Assembly (NCBI GenBank): GCA_002428985.1
Contig: DIYL01000032.1
Location: 1-62,251 of the forward strand
Direction: 5' to 3'
DNA from: Anaerolineales bacterium UBA6055
GTDB taxonomy: Bacteria; Chloroflexota; Anaerolineae; Aggregatilineales; Phototrophicaceae
Length of the DNA: 62,251 nucleotides
Shown one piece after another: positions 1 through 9,598 of this stretch. The translations under genes were made by a program, and so were the position numbers. The notes beneath the pieces are model-generated. The model saw nothing but the letters and a program-made list of their open reading frames with translations. It was not told the origin of the DNA and made no database searches. Numbering within the stretch: the stretch's first letter is position 1; each line of letters begins with the position of its first letter.

Positions 1-86
1 ACAACATCATAAGAAAAGCAGTCTTGAACGCATTTGCGAACGGGATAGAGGATGTTGCCGTATATCCATTAGCGGTTGCGCTATAA
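1..86 (+). CDS. 3' end of an unidentified gene
   Basis: The third forward frame is open from the window edge to a TAA at 84-86 and ends ...NGIEDVAVYPLAVAL. The composition looks like real protein, and the tail resembles the C-termini of short-chain dehydrogenases (an 'aleaGreeV' helix), but 27 residues are too few to assign a family. The gene starts outside the window. The other two frames are less protein-like in this stretch. Confidence 0.4.
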   Translation, partial: NIIRKAVLNAFANGIEDVAVYPLAVAL

Positions 87-214
87 ACGTAGATTTCTAT
101 ATTTTTCTATAGAATTTACAACGGTACGTTTCACTATCGACTATAGTTATCCTCGCATCACTAGATAGCAAATCAGGTAAAAATTGAGAGTTGGATTGTT
201 GAGGAGATAAGATA

Positions 215-628
215 ATGTCATTTATGAAAATGGCAAGTATGGCATCAGCTTCTATTGTAATTGTGCTTGTCTTTGTGATGTTAGATAGTGCGATTCCAGA
301 GACCTTTATTCGCTTGTTCGTGGTCGGATTCTTACTAGCTGGAACAGGTTTTCTCGGGTATCGGTTAATGCTTGCCTTTAATATGATACAAGAGCAAGGT
401 AAAACGCAACCTGTTCCTCAAAACACATTATATGGTGTCTATGCGCTCGGTATCATTACACTGGTATTTGGTGCAACCGCCTTATATATATTATTCAATC
501 CAGTTATGGGCATTGGCGTGATGTCTGCCAGCGGGTTGACCATTTTGCTCGTGTTTATCGTCACGCGCTCAATTCTGCATATCGATATATTCCCGTTGCT
601 AGGGTTAGATGACGATCAACGCCAATAA
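215..628 (+). CDS. Small integral membrane protein, unknown function
   Basis: The protein has 137 residues with about four hydrophobic segments (near 7-25, 32-52, 74-94 and 98-118) and short polar loops, so it is an inner-membrane protein. I do not recognise a family. The start is supported by GAGGAG at 201-206, nine bases before the ATG. The stop lies one base from the stop of the convergent kinase gene, so the two genes share their 3' ends with no terminator between them. Confidence 0.7.
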   Translation: MSFMKMASMASASIVIVLVFVMLDSAIPETFIRLFVVGFLLAGTGFLGYRLMLAFNMIQEQGKTQPVPQNTLYGVYALGIITLVFGATALYILFNPVMGIGVMSASGLTILLVFIVTRSILHIDIFPLLGLDDDQRQ

Positions 629-629
629 A

Positions 630-1718
630 CTATATCGGGATTTGAACAATCACCTGTGTACCATCGTCTGGACGGCTGCGAATAGATACCGTACCAAGGT
701 GTAATTCAACCAGCCGTTTAGCGATATTAAGCCCCATACCCATGCCCTGTTGTTCGTATAAGACACGATCAAACTGCATGTACGCGCCAATTAAATTAAT
801 TTGTTCGGCTGTCATACCGCGTCCATAGTCACTGATGACAATTTCATAGTGTTCATCATAAACCGTCGCGCTAATGTTTACGGGTGAGCCAGCTTGAGAA
901 AACTTAAAGGCGTTATCGACTAATTCGTGAATAATTCGATTGAGATTATCAGCGGTAATGCGTAAAACTTGTTCGTCGAGGTCTATCGTAACATCGTCTA
1001 GGCGTTTGTGTTGTGTAGCGACTTTATTGATGCAATCTTCGATTTTTTGGGCTGGATCGCGCAAGATGTTATTGCGTAATTGCTCTTGTTGTTCTGGATT
1101 TGATGCAATAATTTCGATTTGTGCGTAAGTTAACATATTTTCTGCAAGGCGTTGCAACCGCATGCCTGAATCAAAAATCATATCTGCCATCATTTTGATA
1201 TTATCACGCTCCATGGAATCATAATCCATCTGCATTAAGTTTGCATACCCGATGATTGATTGTAACGGCGTGCGTAACTCGTGAGGTAATGAGTGCGTGA
1301 TATTTTTGCGGAGCAAGCGCATGGTGGTTTCTTGTTTTTTGATATATTTCTCTTGTTTGCCGATCATCGTTTCGACTGATTTGAGAATTTCATTCGCTGA
1401 AAATGGTTTTGTAACATAGTCATCAGCCCCCAAGTTCATCCCATGGCGGATGTTGTCCCGTTCTGTACGGGCGGTTAACAGAATGAATGGTAACGTTTCT
1501 GTTCCATTATCGTGACGGACGCGATCTAATAATTGATACCCATCTAATTCTGGCATATCCACATCAGAAATCACCACATCAGGGAGCTGGTGTTGGATTT
1601 CTTCCCAACCTGTAAGACCATCATAAGCAACTCGAACACCATATCCATTGATCTCAAAAATATCACAAATATATTGAGCGACATCCATATTATCTTCAAC
1701 AATAAGAACCTGTTTCAT
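630..1718 (-). CDS. Response regulator-histidine kinase hybrid (REC-HisKA-HATPase)
   Basis: This cytoplasmic two-component protein has no membrane segment. Residues 1-120 form a receiver domain (VEDN acidic patch, phosphoacceptor Asp in SDVDMPELDGY, Lys in DDYVTKPF). A coiled linker follows, then a HisKA domain (phosphoacceptor His in LPHELRTPL near 147) and a HATPase domain with an intact N box (HELVDNAFKF), G1 (SDYGRGM) and G2 (GMGMGLNIAKR). It is probably phosphorylated at REC by another kinase, which then modulates its own kinase. AGGGAT precedes the ATG. Output partners are not evident; the divergent neighbour at 1894 is another REC protein. Confidence 0.93.
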   Translation of the reverse strand: MKQVLIVEDNMDVAQYICDIFEINGYGVRVAYDGLTGWEEIQHQLPDVVISDVDMPELDGYQLLDRVRHDNGTETLPFILLTARTERDNIRHGMNLGADDYVTKPFSANEILKSVETMIGKQEKYIKKQETTMRLLRKNITHSLPHELRTPLQSIIGYANLMQMDYDSMERDNIKMMADMIFDSGMRLQRLAENMLTYAQIEIIASNPEQQEQLRNNILRDPAQKIEDCINKVATQHKRLDDVTIDLDEQVLRITADNLNRIIHELVDNAFKFSQAGSPVNISATVYDEHYEIVISDYGRGMTAEQINLIGAYMQFDRVLYEQQGMGMGLNIAKRLVELHLGTVSIRSRPDDGTQVIVQIPI

Positions 1719-1893
1719 GTAACAACTATCCCTGATTTATTACTCTGTGTTACATATAGTATCTCATAGAAAAGGCGGTTTTAGGTATAAAGAACTTGTA
1801 ATAAATCGTAATAAAGTGTTTTCAGACATATATCCATTTCTTATGGAGTATGTTACTATAATCTAAAATCACATAATCTCAATGAGATGACTC

Positions 1894-2475
1894 ATGAACC
1901 AAAAATCAGACCATCCAACATCAGATAGTGTCAACCAGTTGTTGGATAGTCTAGATGTGGACATAAGCAAAATTCAACACATCCGTGACTATATCCACCA
2001 ACTGGAAAATCGGATTCAGCAACTCGAAGATATTCTCGCAGATGTCAATCCAGATATTGATATCCTATCGTCTCTGCCTGTTGAATCAACAAAACCAGCC
2101 GATACAGACGACAAACAGCTAATCCTTATTGTCGAAGATGATATTGCTATCAACCATATGGTGAAATCCATCGTCGAAAGTGAAGGTTATGCCTCAATTA
2201 CAGCCGAAACAGGACAAGATGGGCTAGATCTTGCTGGACGCTATACACCGCATCTCATCATTTGTGATATCCATCTACCAGGAATGCACGGGTTAGAGGT
2301 TATACGACACTTCAAGGCGATTCCCCGATTGGAACATGTCCCGATTATAATGTTGACGGCGGACTTATTTAAAGCCGAAGCTAGCTTTGAACTTGGTGCC
2401 GACGAATACCTTATGAAACCGATCCGCAAAAAACAATTGATGGGTTATATCACAAAATATCTAGCGACAGTCTAA
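1894..2475 (+). CDS. Single-domain response regulator with N-terminal coiled coil
   Basis: The protein has 193 residues. Residues 1-50 are charged and heptad-like (IRDYIHQLENRIQQLEDIL), so probably a dimerising coiled coil. Residues 75-193 are a receiver domain with acidic IVEDD, phosphoacceptor Asp in ICDIHLPGMHG, Thr in MLTAD and Lys in EYLMKPIRKKQ. No DNA-binding or enzymatic output domain is present, so it should act by protein contact or phosphotransfer. It is divergent from the REC-kinase at 630-1718, a plausible partner (inference from position). Confidence 0.9.
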   Translation: MNQKSDHPTSDSVNQLLDSLDVDISKIQHIRDYIHQLENRIQQLEDILADVNPDIDILSSLPVESTKPADTDDKQLILIVEDDIAINHMVKSIVESEGYASITAETGQDGLDLAGRYTPHLIICDIHLPGMHGLEVIRHFKAIPRLEHVPIIMLTADLFKAEASFELGADEYLMKPIRKKQLMGYITKYLATV

Positions 2476-2548
2476 AAACGTGCCGTAGGGTAAACGGTGG
2501 TTAAAATATCCCACTTTGTGCAGTCTGCACATTTATATTTGCTTTAAT

Positions 2549-2565
2549 TTAGATATATAATCTAA
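2549..2565. promoter_or_regulatory. Perfect inverted repeat over a putative -10 box
   Basis: TTAGAT-atata-ATCTAA is a perfect 6-bp inverted repeat. It contains TATAAT at 2556-2561, about 45 bases before the start of the secreted protein gene. It could be an operator overlapping the -10 element, but the -35 (TTATAT) is weak and the arms are short and AT-rich, so chance is possible. Confidence 0.3.
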
Positions 2566-2605
2566 GTGCAATAGCATTATTAACAAAGTGAAGGGATATA
2601 TCCTA

Positions 2606-3199
2606 ATGTATCGTTTTATGCTTATTGTGATTTTTGCACTGTTAAATGTAAGTCTTATTCAGGCACAAGATGTGGCTACCGAAATGGATGATGCAACTCC
2701 TGCAGAAACCGAATCCACATCGAGTGTATGTAACCCAGAAGAACTCAATTGGTGTTTTGCTGGGCAACCGTGGGGAGATGGGCGTTGTAATACATCTGAC
2801 CCTAACGAAACTGCTTATTTCTACATCCAAGGGTACTATGAAGCTGTAGCTTTTTGTGAAGGTGGCAGTACCGATAGTGCATCAACAACCGTTGCTAACT
2901 CAAGCGATCAAGTGGCATTCAGTTGTCAAGCTAGAGTAGACCGTGGTGAAGTGACATTGCGTGCGAACTGGGGTACACCAGTTAAAAATCAAGCACGGGC
3001 TGTCTTCCGCTTTGATATAGAAATTCTTGAAGAAGATATTAATAATGGCGTGAGCGTTGACCTTGTTTCTGTTGACGTTGGCGCATCTGGAAGTCGACAA
3101 TATGGGGACAATGTCGAGCTTGAAGGGGCAGTTGCATACATAATCGACGCGTTTGATACGCCGATTACAAATGCAGTGACCTGTTCCATCAGCAATTAA
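2606..3199 (+). CDS. Small secreted protein, Cys/Trp/Gly motif family (member 1)
   Basis: A signal peptide (MYRFMLIVIFALLNVSLIQA, cleavage before QD) leads to a Ser/Thr/Glu linker and then a motif NWCFAGQPWGDGRCNTSDP followed by YFYIQGYYEA. The same pattern occurs in the proteins at 31712-32371 and 55659-56309, so this is a paralogous family in the window. The C-terminal half (about 100-195) looks like a beta-rich domain with paired Cys. Function is unknown; location is probably extracytoplasmic. I chose ATG 2606 because AAGGG sits about nine bases upstream; a GTG at 2588 in the same frame has no ribosome site. Confidence 0.75.
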   Translation: MYRFMLIVIFALLNVSLIQAQDVATEMDDATPAETESTSSVCNPEELNWCFAGQPWGDGRCNTSDPNETAYFYIQGYYEAVAFCEGGSTDSASTTVANSSDQVAFSCQARVDRGEVTLRANWGTPVKNQARAVFRFDIEILEEDINNGVSVDLVSVDVGASGSRQYGDNVELEGAVAYIIDAFDTPITNAVTCSISN

Positions 3200-3249
3200 T
3201 TTGAACTGAAGACAATTGGTGCGGATAACGTGATCCGCCCTTAATAATG

Positions 3250-3279
3250 AGCCACCTTGTGTCATGAGGTGGCTTTTTT
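3250..3279 (+). terminator. Intrinsic terminator
   Basis: The stem GCCACCT / AGGTGGC has a nine-base loop and is followed by six T, 51 bases after the stop of the secreted protein gene. A second perfect hairpin, GCGGAT-aacgtg-ATCCGC at 3221-3238, lies just before it. Confidence 0.8.
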
Positions 3280-3402
3280 GTTGTAGCATCTGGTTGTATT
3301 TGAATCACCCTTTGCGGAATGAGTGTCACCCGTTATCATACGACTCCTTGACGCTTGGGCTACGCCAGCGTGTATATAACCAAACTATGCTAAAATCACA
3401 AT

Positions 3403-4770
3403 ATGAATAAAACAACGACTCACCGCAAAACAATTTCTATTCTCATCGGTTTTATGCTGGTGTTACTGGCATGCAATCTAGGTACAAGTAGTGGACCACC
3501 CACCCTTGCACCGTTACCGACTAACACACCAATTGCCACACTAGGGTATGCAGCGGCTGGGCCGACAGGTGTACCGGGGATTGGTACAACGCCACAATCG
3601 CCAACAGGTGTCGAGATTTTCCGGTTAATTGACCAAGTGGAATCGGACCGTCTGATGTTCCACATCAACACCTTGCAGAGCTTCAACACACGCCATGTCA
3701 ATTCGATACAAACCTCGACTACACAAGGGATCGGCGCGGCGCGTGCTTATATCGCTGACCAGTTTGAAGCCTATTTGCAATCATCTGGTGGTAACCTCTA
3801 TACCTTTGATATGGAGTTTGAAGTCACATTTGATGAGGAAACCACCAAACAGAAAAATATTGTTGCGGTGATTCAGGGCACAGAAGCAGGTGCTGGTACA
3901 ATTGTGATCGGGGCACACTATGATAGCATTGGGCAACCATTCGAGTCGGGTACTGCCTATGCTCCGGGGGCAAATGATAATGGGTCGGGTGTCGCCGCTG
4001 TCCTCGAACTTGCTCGTATCATGAGCCAGAAGCAATATAAATCGACGATTATGTTTGTATTATTTGCTGCGGAAGAAGTCGGACGACAAGGTAGTCGCGC
4101 CTTTGCTAGCTGGGTGCGCGATAATAACTTGGATGTCGTCGGCATGATTAATGTCGATACAATCGGAAACGTCAATGACCGCGCGAATGGCATCAACGAC
4201 CGTGAACTACGTATCTTCTCGGCAGGACCAAATGAAACCTCAGTCTCCCGCCGGATGGCGCGGATGGTCAACTTTATTGGCTTTAATTATAGCCTAGAGC
4301 TTGATTTGACAGTGCAAGATGCGATTGACCGTGAAAATCGGTATGGCGATCACTTCTCGTTTAGTGAAATTGGGTATCCGGCGATTCGCCTCATCAATGC
4401 CAATGAAGAAAAAACCAATGCCGACCCGACAGACACTATTGAATTTGTAGAGGCAGGGTACCTCCGGCAAGCAACCCAAGCCTTATTAGCAATCACAACT
4501 GCATTAGCCGATGGACCGCAACCACCGCGTAACATCACCTTGCGTGACCGTGGCAACGGTATTCAAGAACTTGTCTGGGAACCTATACCGGATGTAACTA
4601 GTTATGTCGTGGCATTGCGTCGTCCTGGATCACTAATTTACGAACAACAATTTGAAGTCACCGAAAACAGTGTCGAATGGGATAAGTTCACGCGCTATGG
4701 TGGTATTGCAATCGCTGCTAAGAATGCTAATGGATTAGTTGGACGCTTATCCGATGAAATTGTGCCGTAA
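3403..4770 (+). CDS. M28-family zinc aminopeptidase lipoprotein
   Basis: The protein is predicted to be exported. The hydrophobic leader ends in LLACNLG, a lipobox with Cys24, followed by a Pro/Thr linker. Residues 100-365 match peptidase family M28: zinc ligand His172 in IGAHYDS, bridging Asp192 in APGANDNGSG, catalytic Glu in FAAEEVG (about 224-225), Asp252 in MINVDTIG and a late His in YGDHFSF. All metal ligands appear intact. The C-terminal about 80 residues (RNITLRDRGNGIQELVWEP onward) look like a fibronectin-III-type beta domain. The probable role is digestion of peptides outside the membrane. Confidence 0.9.
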   Translation: MNKTTTHRKTISILIGFMLVLLACNLGTSSGPPTLAPLPTNTPIATLGYAAAGPTGVPGIGTTPQSPTGVEIFRLIDQVESDRLMFHINTLQSFNTRHVNSIQTSTTQGIGAARAYIADQFEAYLQSSGGNLYTFDMEFEVTFDEETTKQKNIVAVIQGTEAGAGTIVIGAHYDSIGQPFESGTAYAPGANDNGSGVAAVLELARIMSQKQYKSTIMFVLFAAEEVGRQGSRAFASWVRDNNLDVVGMINVDTIGNVNDRANGINDRELRIFSAGPNETSVSRRMARMVNFIGFNYSLELDLTVQDAIDRENRYGDHFSFSEIGYPAIRLINANEEKTNADPTDTIEFVEAGYLRQATQALLAITTALADGPQPPRNITLRDRGNGIQELVWEPIPDVTSYVVALRRPGSLIYEQQFEVTENSVEWDKFTRYGGIAIAAKNANGLVGRLSDEIVP

Positions 4771-4909
4771 TTCACAATTCAGACAACACAATAGACTAGG
4801 CTTCTGATACACTAACTATCGAGTTATGAAGTTGTTTTATTCGGGACGTTGTTAACGACTACATCTCGTGTAATTTGATTGTCTGTGTGTTGGGAGCTAT
4901 TCTGTTTTT

Positions 4910-6034
4910 ATGCGCGTTGCTCATATTATAAAAGTTACCCGAATCAGTGGTGCAGAGCGACATCTTTTGGTGTTACTACGGGGATTGCGCGAACAAGGCA
5001 TTGACGCACATCTGATTATCCTCACCCAATCCGATGTACCGATGGACAATATGATAGCCGAAGCTCAAAAGCGTGATATTCCAATTCATCGCGTCACAAT
5101 TTATCGCCATTATGACCTGACGGTGGTGTGGCGGATTCGCTCGACCCTCCACAAAATTCAACCAGATATTGTCCACACACATCTTATCCACGCCGATTTA
5201 TATGGGTGGTTAGGGGCAAAAGTAGCCGGTGCAAAAACTGTCTTAGCCAGCCGTCATAATGACGATAATTTCCGCTATCATCCGCTGATTCAACGTGTTA
5301 GTCGCGTGATGTGGTGGTTGAGTGATGGTGGGATTGCCATTTCGAATTCAATTAAACGATTTGTCGTAGAGGTCGAGGGCGCGCGCGATGATAAAGTGGA
5401 TGTTGTGCATTATGGCATGGATTATCGCTGGACTGATGATGATGTGTTGACATCTGCATACAAAGGCTTACGCGAAGAACTTGACCTGCATCCTGATACT
5501 GTAATTCTTGGGATGGTGAATCGCCTTGTCGAACAAAAAGGAATCCCCTATGCCTTGCGTGCATTCCAGCAAATTATGACAGAATTTCCACAGGTGCATC
5601 TAGTCATTGCTGGTGATGGCGACGGAGCAGATGCGCTGAAATCACAAGCTAATGAACTCGGTATTTCCTCGAATGTGCATTGGCTTGGGTGGCGTAATGA
5701 TGCGCAAACATTAATGGGTGCATTTGACATCTTCTTGTTACCAAGTCTGTGGGAAGGGTTTGGACTAGTCTTATTAGAAGCCATGTCACGCCGGATTCCC
5801 ATTATTGCATCGAGTGTAAGTGCGATTCCTGAGGTAGTTGCCCACGGTGAAAATGGTTTTCTCATCCCCCCGCGTGATGTCGATGGACTTGTCGATGCGG
5901 TCCGCATTTTATTAAATGACCGCTCCCTCCGCAAATATATGGGACTGCTCGGTGATGTACGCTTGGAGACTGTTTTCCACGTCCAACAAATGGTCAATGC
6001 CACGATCGTTGTTTATGAAAAACGTTTAAAGTAA
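4910..6034 (+). CDS. GT4-type glycosyltransferase (GT-B fold)
   Basis: The 374-residue protein has the GT4 layout: an N-terminal acceptor domain (RISGAERHLLVLLRGL, DIVHTHLIHADLYG) and a C-terminal donor-sugar domain (LGMVNRLVEQKG, VIAGDGDG, LLPSLWEGFGLVLLEAM with the E-x7-E nucleotide-sugar motif). It should transfer a sugar from a nucleotide donor to a lipid or polysaccharide on the inner face of the membrane. No other polysaccharide genes flank it, so the product cannot be named. Confidence 0.9.
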   Translation: MRVAHIIKVTRISGAERHLLVLLRGLREQGIDAHLIILTQSDVPMDNMIAEAQKRDIPIHRVTIYRHYDLTVVWRIRSTLHKIQPDIVHTHLIHADLYGWLGAKVAGAKTVLASRHNDDNFRYHPLIQRVSRVMWWLSDGGIAISNSIKRFVVEVEGARDDKVDVVHYGMDYRWTDDDVLTSAYKGLREELDLHPDTVILGMVNRLVEQKGIPYALRAFQQIMTEFPQVHLVIAGDGDGADALKSQANELGISSNVHWLGWRNDAQTLMGAFDIFLLPSLWEGFGLVLLEAMSRRIPIIASSVSAIPEVVAHGENGFLIPPRDVDGLVDAVRILLNDRSLRKYMGLLGDVRLETVFHVQQMVNATIVVYEKRLK

Positions 6035-6166
6035 TGACTGACTTCAACACAATGTTATTAGAAAATAATGAATTTGTTGTCGAAAAATAAGGTTAACTTT
6101 ATCCTCAATGACTTTTATGAATACAATATGTAAGAGAGAATTCATCAAGCAACGTTAAGGTCAACT

Positions 6167-7078
6167 ATGCAATATCTCAGACGATTTTGGGCTACCATTA
6201 TTCCTCTAATTGATCGCCCTTGGAAAATTGCCTTAATTTCTACTACTGTGTCTGCTGTTTTATCAACAATCCTCACAGCGCTGGCTGGTGGCTCTCCATT
6301 AGTCGGATTTCTAATTGGCACGGTTATTGCATTCTTGATTTCTTACCCGATAAGTCTTCTCACACTCAATACACTACAAATTATCAATCGCCAAAATGCC
6401 GAATTGCGTCAGCTCAATCAGGAGTTAGACACATATTCGCACACAGTCGCCCATAATATGAAAAACACAATCACCTCAATTGGGTTAGCCAGTGAACTGA
6501 TCCAGATGCAATCTGATCCTACAGGTAAAATTCACAAAAATGCTGAAAAGATCAATAGGTTGACCTATGCATTAGCCGATACAATAGAATCGCTCCTGTT
6601 GTTAGCATCAATACGCGGTGAAGAAGTTGAGATGTTGCCCGTTGATATGGCAGAAGCGTTTGAAATGGCAAAACTTCGATTAGAAGAACAAATTGATACC
6701 TATCAGCCAGAAATAAAACTACCCGATCATTGGGATATTGGGCTTGGCTATACACCGTGGATTGTCGAGATATGGGTCAACCTCCTTAGTAATGCTATGA
6801 AATACGGCGGAACACCACCTGTTATTCATCTGGGAAGTGAACGTTGTGCGGATAATTCTGTACGGTTTTGGATCAGAGATAATGGACGCGGTCTTGAGCA
6901 AGAGGAGCAACAACAGCTGTTCAAAAAGTTTACTCAGTTAGAGCGGATTGATGGACACGGTCTAGGGTTGTCGATTGTGGCACAAATTGCGTTGCGCCTT
7001 GACGGGTTAGTGGGGGTTGAAAGTGATGGGAAAAACAGCGGGAGTTGCTTTTACTTTACGTTGCCTGCCTCTGGATGA
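6167..7078 (+). CDS. Membrane sensor histidine kinase
   Basis: Two N-terminal membrane segments (about 18-38 and 42-70) lead into a dimerisation helix with an atypical H box (SHTVAHNMKNTITSI, His about 97) and a HATPase domain with an intact N box (NLLSNAMKYGG), G1 (RDNGRGL) and G2 (GHGLGLSIV). The 'AHxMKN' H box is of the HWE/phytochrome-like kind. The extracytoplasmic loop is only a few residues, so the signal is probably sensed in the membrane or cytoplasm. No response regulator is adjacent. Confidence 0.9.
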   Translation: MQYLRRFWATIIPLIDRPWKIALISTTVSAVLSTILTALAGGSPLVGFLIGTVIAFLISYPISLLTLNTLQIINRQNAELRQLNQELDTYSHTVAHNMKNTITSIGLASELIQMQSDPTGKIHKNAEKINRLTYALADTIESLLLLASIRGEEVEMLPVDMAEAFEMAKLRLEEQIDTYQPEIKLPDHWDIGLGYTPWIVEIWVNLLSNAMKYGGTPPVIHLGSERCADNSVRFWIRDNGRGLEQEEQQQLFKKFTQLERIDGHGLGLSIVAQIALRLDGLVGVESDGKNSGSCFYFTLPASG

Positions 7079-7154
7079 TGATCTATTATGAGCAATAGAT
7101 TCTATGTTTCCTTTGACAGAAATTAGTGCTGAATAGCTTCTGAGAGATACAATT

Positions 7155-8057
7155 TTGAGATTACGAAAGATACGAAACTTGATTGGATTTACTGTCGTTA
7201 CATTTGTGGTGTTTGGAGCGCTGGGTTTACTGGCATTTGGTTATGTATTTCATGTCGCGTATTGGCTATACCCACCATCTCATTCTGTCATGACCTTGGC
7301 AGAGGATAGCCCGTTTCAGCGCATTACCGTCACAACCGAAGATAACCTGACATTAACAGCATGGTACACCCCACCGCAGAACGGACAAGCGATTTTGATG
7401 TTCCATGGACACAGCGCCAACCGCGACCAACATATGCCTCACGCCGATTATTTATTGGAGGCGGGTTATGGGTTACTGATGCTCGACTTTCGTAATCATG
7501 GTGAATCAGAAGGTGAACGAACGTCGATGGGGTTTCACGAGATCAAAGATGCACGCGCAGCCTATCAATATCTTGTCGTTCAGGATGATGTCGAGCAAAT
7601 TATCATCTGGGGACATTCGATGGGAGGTGCCGTCGCGAGTCAACTGATGTCCGAAGTGGATGCTTCCGGATTGTTTATTGATGCAACTTTCGGCGATTTT
7701 CCATCGATTGTACGAGCAGGGGTGGTTGCACGTGGCTTCAGTGGCTCACCATTTACCGAGATTTTGACGACAATGTATGGATTACTGAGCGGGGCGGATT
7801 GGAACGCAGTTCGCCCCGTGGATTACCTCGCGGATGTTGACAAGCCCATCTTATTATTCCACGGTGCATATGATGGCGTTATTCCAGTTGCTGAGGGGTA
7901 TCGTCTAGCAGACATCAACCCCAATATTCGCTTGGTTATTTTTGAAGAGGGCGCCCATAGCAACTTGTTCCAAGTTGACCCCATGCTGTATCAAGCTGAG
8001 GTCATGGCATATTTAGAGTCGATTCCTGCACCGCAAGAAACCGCTATGTCTCAGTGA
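7155..8057 (+). CDS. Membrane-anchored alpha/beta hydrolase
   Basis: One N-terminal membrane helix (about 10-33) is followed by an alpha/beta-hydrolase domain: oxyanion region MFHGHSANR, MLDFRNHGES, nucleophile Ser in GHSMGG, acid Asp in LFHGAYDGVIP and catalytic His in EEGAHSN. The layout matches the BEM46/YqkD-like serine hydrolases. The substrate is unknown. The start is TTG; no better in-frame start lies upstream. The gene converges on the one ending at 8066, with a seven-base gap. Confidence 0.88.
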   Translation: MRLRKIRNLIGFTVVTFVVFGALGLLAFGYVFHVAYWLYPPSHSVMTLAEDSPFQRITVTTEDNLTLTAWYTPPQNGQAILMFHGHSANRDQHMPHADYLLEAGYGLLMLDFRNHGESEGERTSMGFHEIKDARAAYQYLVVQDDVEQIIIWGHSMGGAVASQLMSEVDASGLFIDATFGDFPSIVRAGVVARGFSGSPFTEILTTMYGLLSGADWNAVRPVDYLADVDKPILLFHGAYDGVIPVAEGYRLADINPNIRLVIFEEGAHSNLFQVDPMLYQAEVMAYLESIPAPQETAMSQ

Positions 8058-8065
8058 ACCTGCTA

Positions 8066-8560
8066 TCAAGAACCCGTTGGATTTGACGGTTGGATAAATA
8101 GCCTATTGTCTGTATGAAGAACAATCATATCTTGATCTATTAGACTCTGGATGGATATTTTTAGCCAATCATCTAATGGATTCTTGTCATTAAATGACAG
8201 CTTTTCGAGATTAACATCTAACGTGTTAGGTTGTGTCCGTATCGCCCACTCTAACCAGTATGCAAACTTATAAGAATCCACTACATTTGTATTTGGCGGA
8301 TCCCAATCAATTGGCTCACCGGTTTGCTGATGTGTCAGACGACACCCACCGCCGTGGAAGAAATAATCCCATGAACCCTCAGGTGTATACCATACGCCAA
8401 TTTGTGGAACATGATGATATTTTTGTGCAAGCTCAAGTAGCTCCATAATTGAGACCGATTTGTCGGCACGCGCTATAAAATCAGGATGCAAAGCTGTAAT
8501 AATCTCGAGAACGAGCTTTTGATGTTGTGCATACGTTTCCAGTAATCTGAGTAAAATCAT
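8066..8560 (-). CDS. Hypothetical cytoplasmic protein
   Basis: The 164-residue soluble protein has a mixed alpha/beta composition, with no signal peptide, no membrane segment and no motif that I recognise. The middle carries aromatic patches (VWYTPEGSWDYFFHGGG and WLEWAIRTQP). It lies 18 bases downstream of the SDR gene on the same strand and may be co-transcribed with it. Confidence 0.65.
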   Translation of the reverse strand: MILLRLLETYAQHQKLVLEIITALHPDFIARADKSVSIMELLELAQKYHHVPQIGVWYTPEGSWDYFFHGGGCRLTHQQTGEPIDWDPPNTNVVDSYKFAYWLEWAIRTQPNTLDVNLEKLSFNDKNPLDDWLKISIQSLIDQDMIVLHTDNRLFIQPSNPTGS

Positions 8561-8578
8561 GTCGTTAGTTATATGGTG

Positions 8579-9340
8579 TTATGTCGCAGTGAGTCCACCA
8601 TCAAGAACGAGTTCGTGACCCGTAACAAACGATGCTGCATCTGATCCCAACCACACAACTGCTTCGGCAATTTCTGTCGGTTGACCGAGGCGTTTCATCG
8701 GGATCGCGCGAACCGTGAGTTCTTTCATACGTGGATCAACTTCCGTGATTTCGGTGACCATCGGCGTTTCGGTATATCCCGGACAAATCGCATTCACCCG
8801 TAATCCCATCTTGGCATATTCAACCGCGGCTGATTTTGTCAACCCGACGACTGCATGTTTACTAGCACTATACGCGGCTGCTTTGGGTGCACCAATCAAT
8901 CCGGCAACCGATGCGATATTAACGATAGAACCTGCACCCTGTTCGATCATATATTGCAATTCTGCCCGCATACACAACCATACACCTTTGACATTAATCG
9001 CCATAATCTGGTCAAAAATTGCATCATCTGTGTCATGAACCCGTGTCACTTGCGAACCGGAAATCCCCGCATTATTCACCGCAGCGTCCAGTTTACCGAA
9101 GGTATCCACAGTTGCTTTGACCATCGCTTCGACTTCATCTTTATTGGTGACATCACATTTGATGAATATGGCCTTTCCGCCGTTGTCAATAATCGTTTGT
9201 GCCGTCGCTTCGCCACCCTGGACATTGACATCCGAGATACATACTGATGCACCCTCGCGTGCCAATGCTAGCGCACTCTCGCGCCCAATCCCTGAACCTG
9301 CACCTGTCACCAACGCAACTTTCTTATCCATCAAACCCAT
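8579..9340 (-). CDS. SDR-family NAD(P)-dependent oxidoreductase
   Basis: The 253-residue classical short-chain dehydrogenase has the cofactor motif TGAGSGIG (about 14-21), NNAG, catalytic Ser in VNIASVAG, and Tyr-x3-Lys in YSASKHA. The C-terminal SFVTGHELVLDGG is typical of the glucose-1-dehydrogenase/3-oxoacyl-ACP reductase group. It should oxidise or reduce a hydroxyl/keto substrate in the cytoplasm; the substrate is not deducible. AGGA lies upstream of the ATG. Confidence 0.93.
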   Translation of the reverse strand: MGLMDKKVALVTGAGSGIGRESALALAREGASVCISDVNVQGGEATAQTIIDNGGKAIFIKCDVTNKDEVEAMVKATVDTFGKLDAAVNNAGISGSQVTRVHDTDDAIFDQIMAINVKGVWLCMRAELQYMIEQGAGSIVNIASVAGLIGAPKAAAYSASKHAVVGLTKSAAVEYAKMGLRVNAICPGYTETPMVTEITEVDPRMKELTVRAIPMKRLGQPTEIAEAVVWLGSDAASFVTGHELVLDGGLTAT

Positions 9341-9398
9341 AATAAAAATCCTTTGTATACAAAATAAGAAATAAATGGTCGGCTGAAATTGAATCTCT

Positions 9399-9427
9399 GT
9401 AGGGACGCGACCTATGTGTTCGTCCGC
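9399..9427. repeat. GTAGGG palindromic repeat, copy A
   Basis: GTAGGGACGCGACCTATGTG is followed by TTCGTCCGC. The element is an imperfect palindrome sharing its GTAGGG head, CCTATGTG-like centre and CC-rich tail with elements at 41446-41472 and 50018-50045. It lies between divergent genes. It is probably a dispersed REP/MITE-like element. Confidence 0.6.
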
Positions 9428-9598
9428 AAATTATATCCACCAACTTGTTTTACCTTAACAGATTCATTATTAATGCAAAAGACAGTGTTCCATAAGAGAT
9501 TAAGGGCAATATTGGGTTGCCAATGTTGTTTTGTTTATTAGTCTGTTAAAATATACTTGTGACCTCTAAAGAGCTATTAAATAGTGAGGCAATCTACC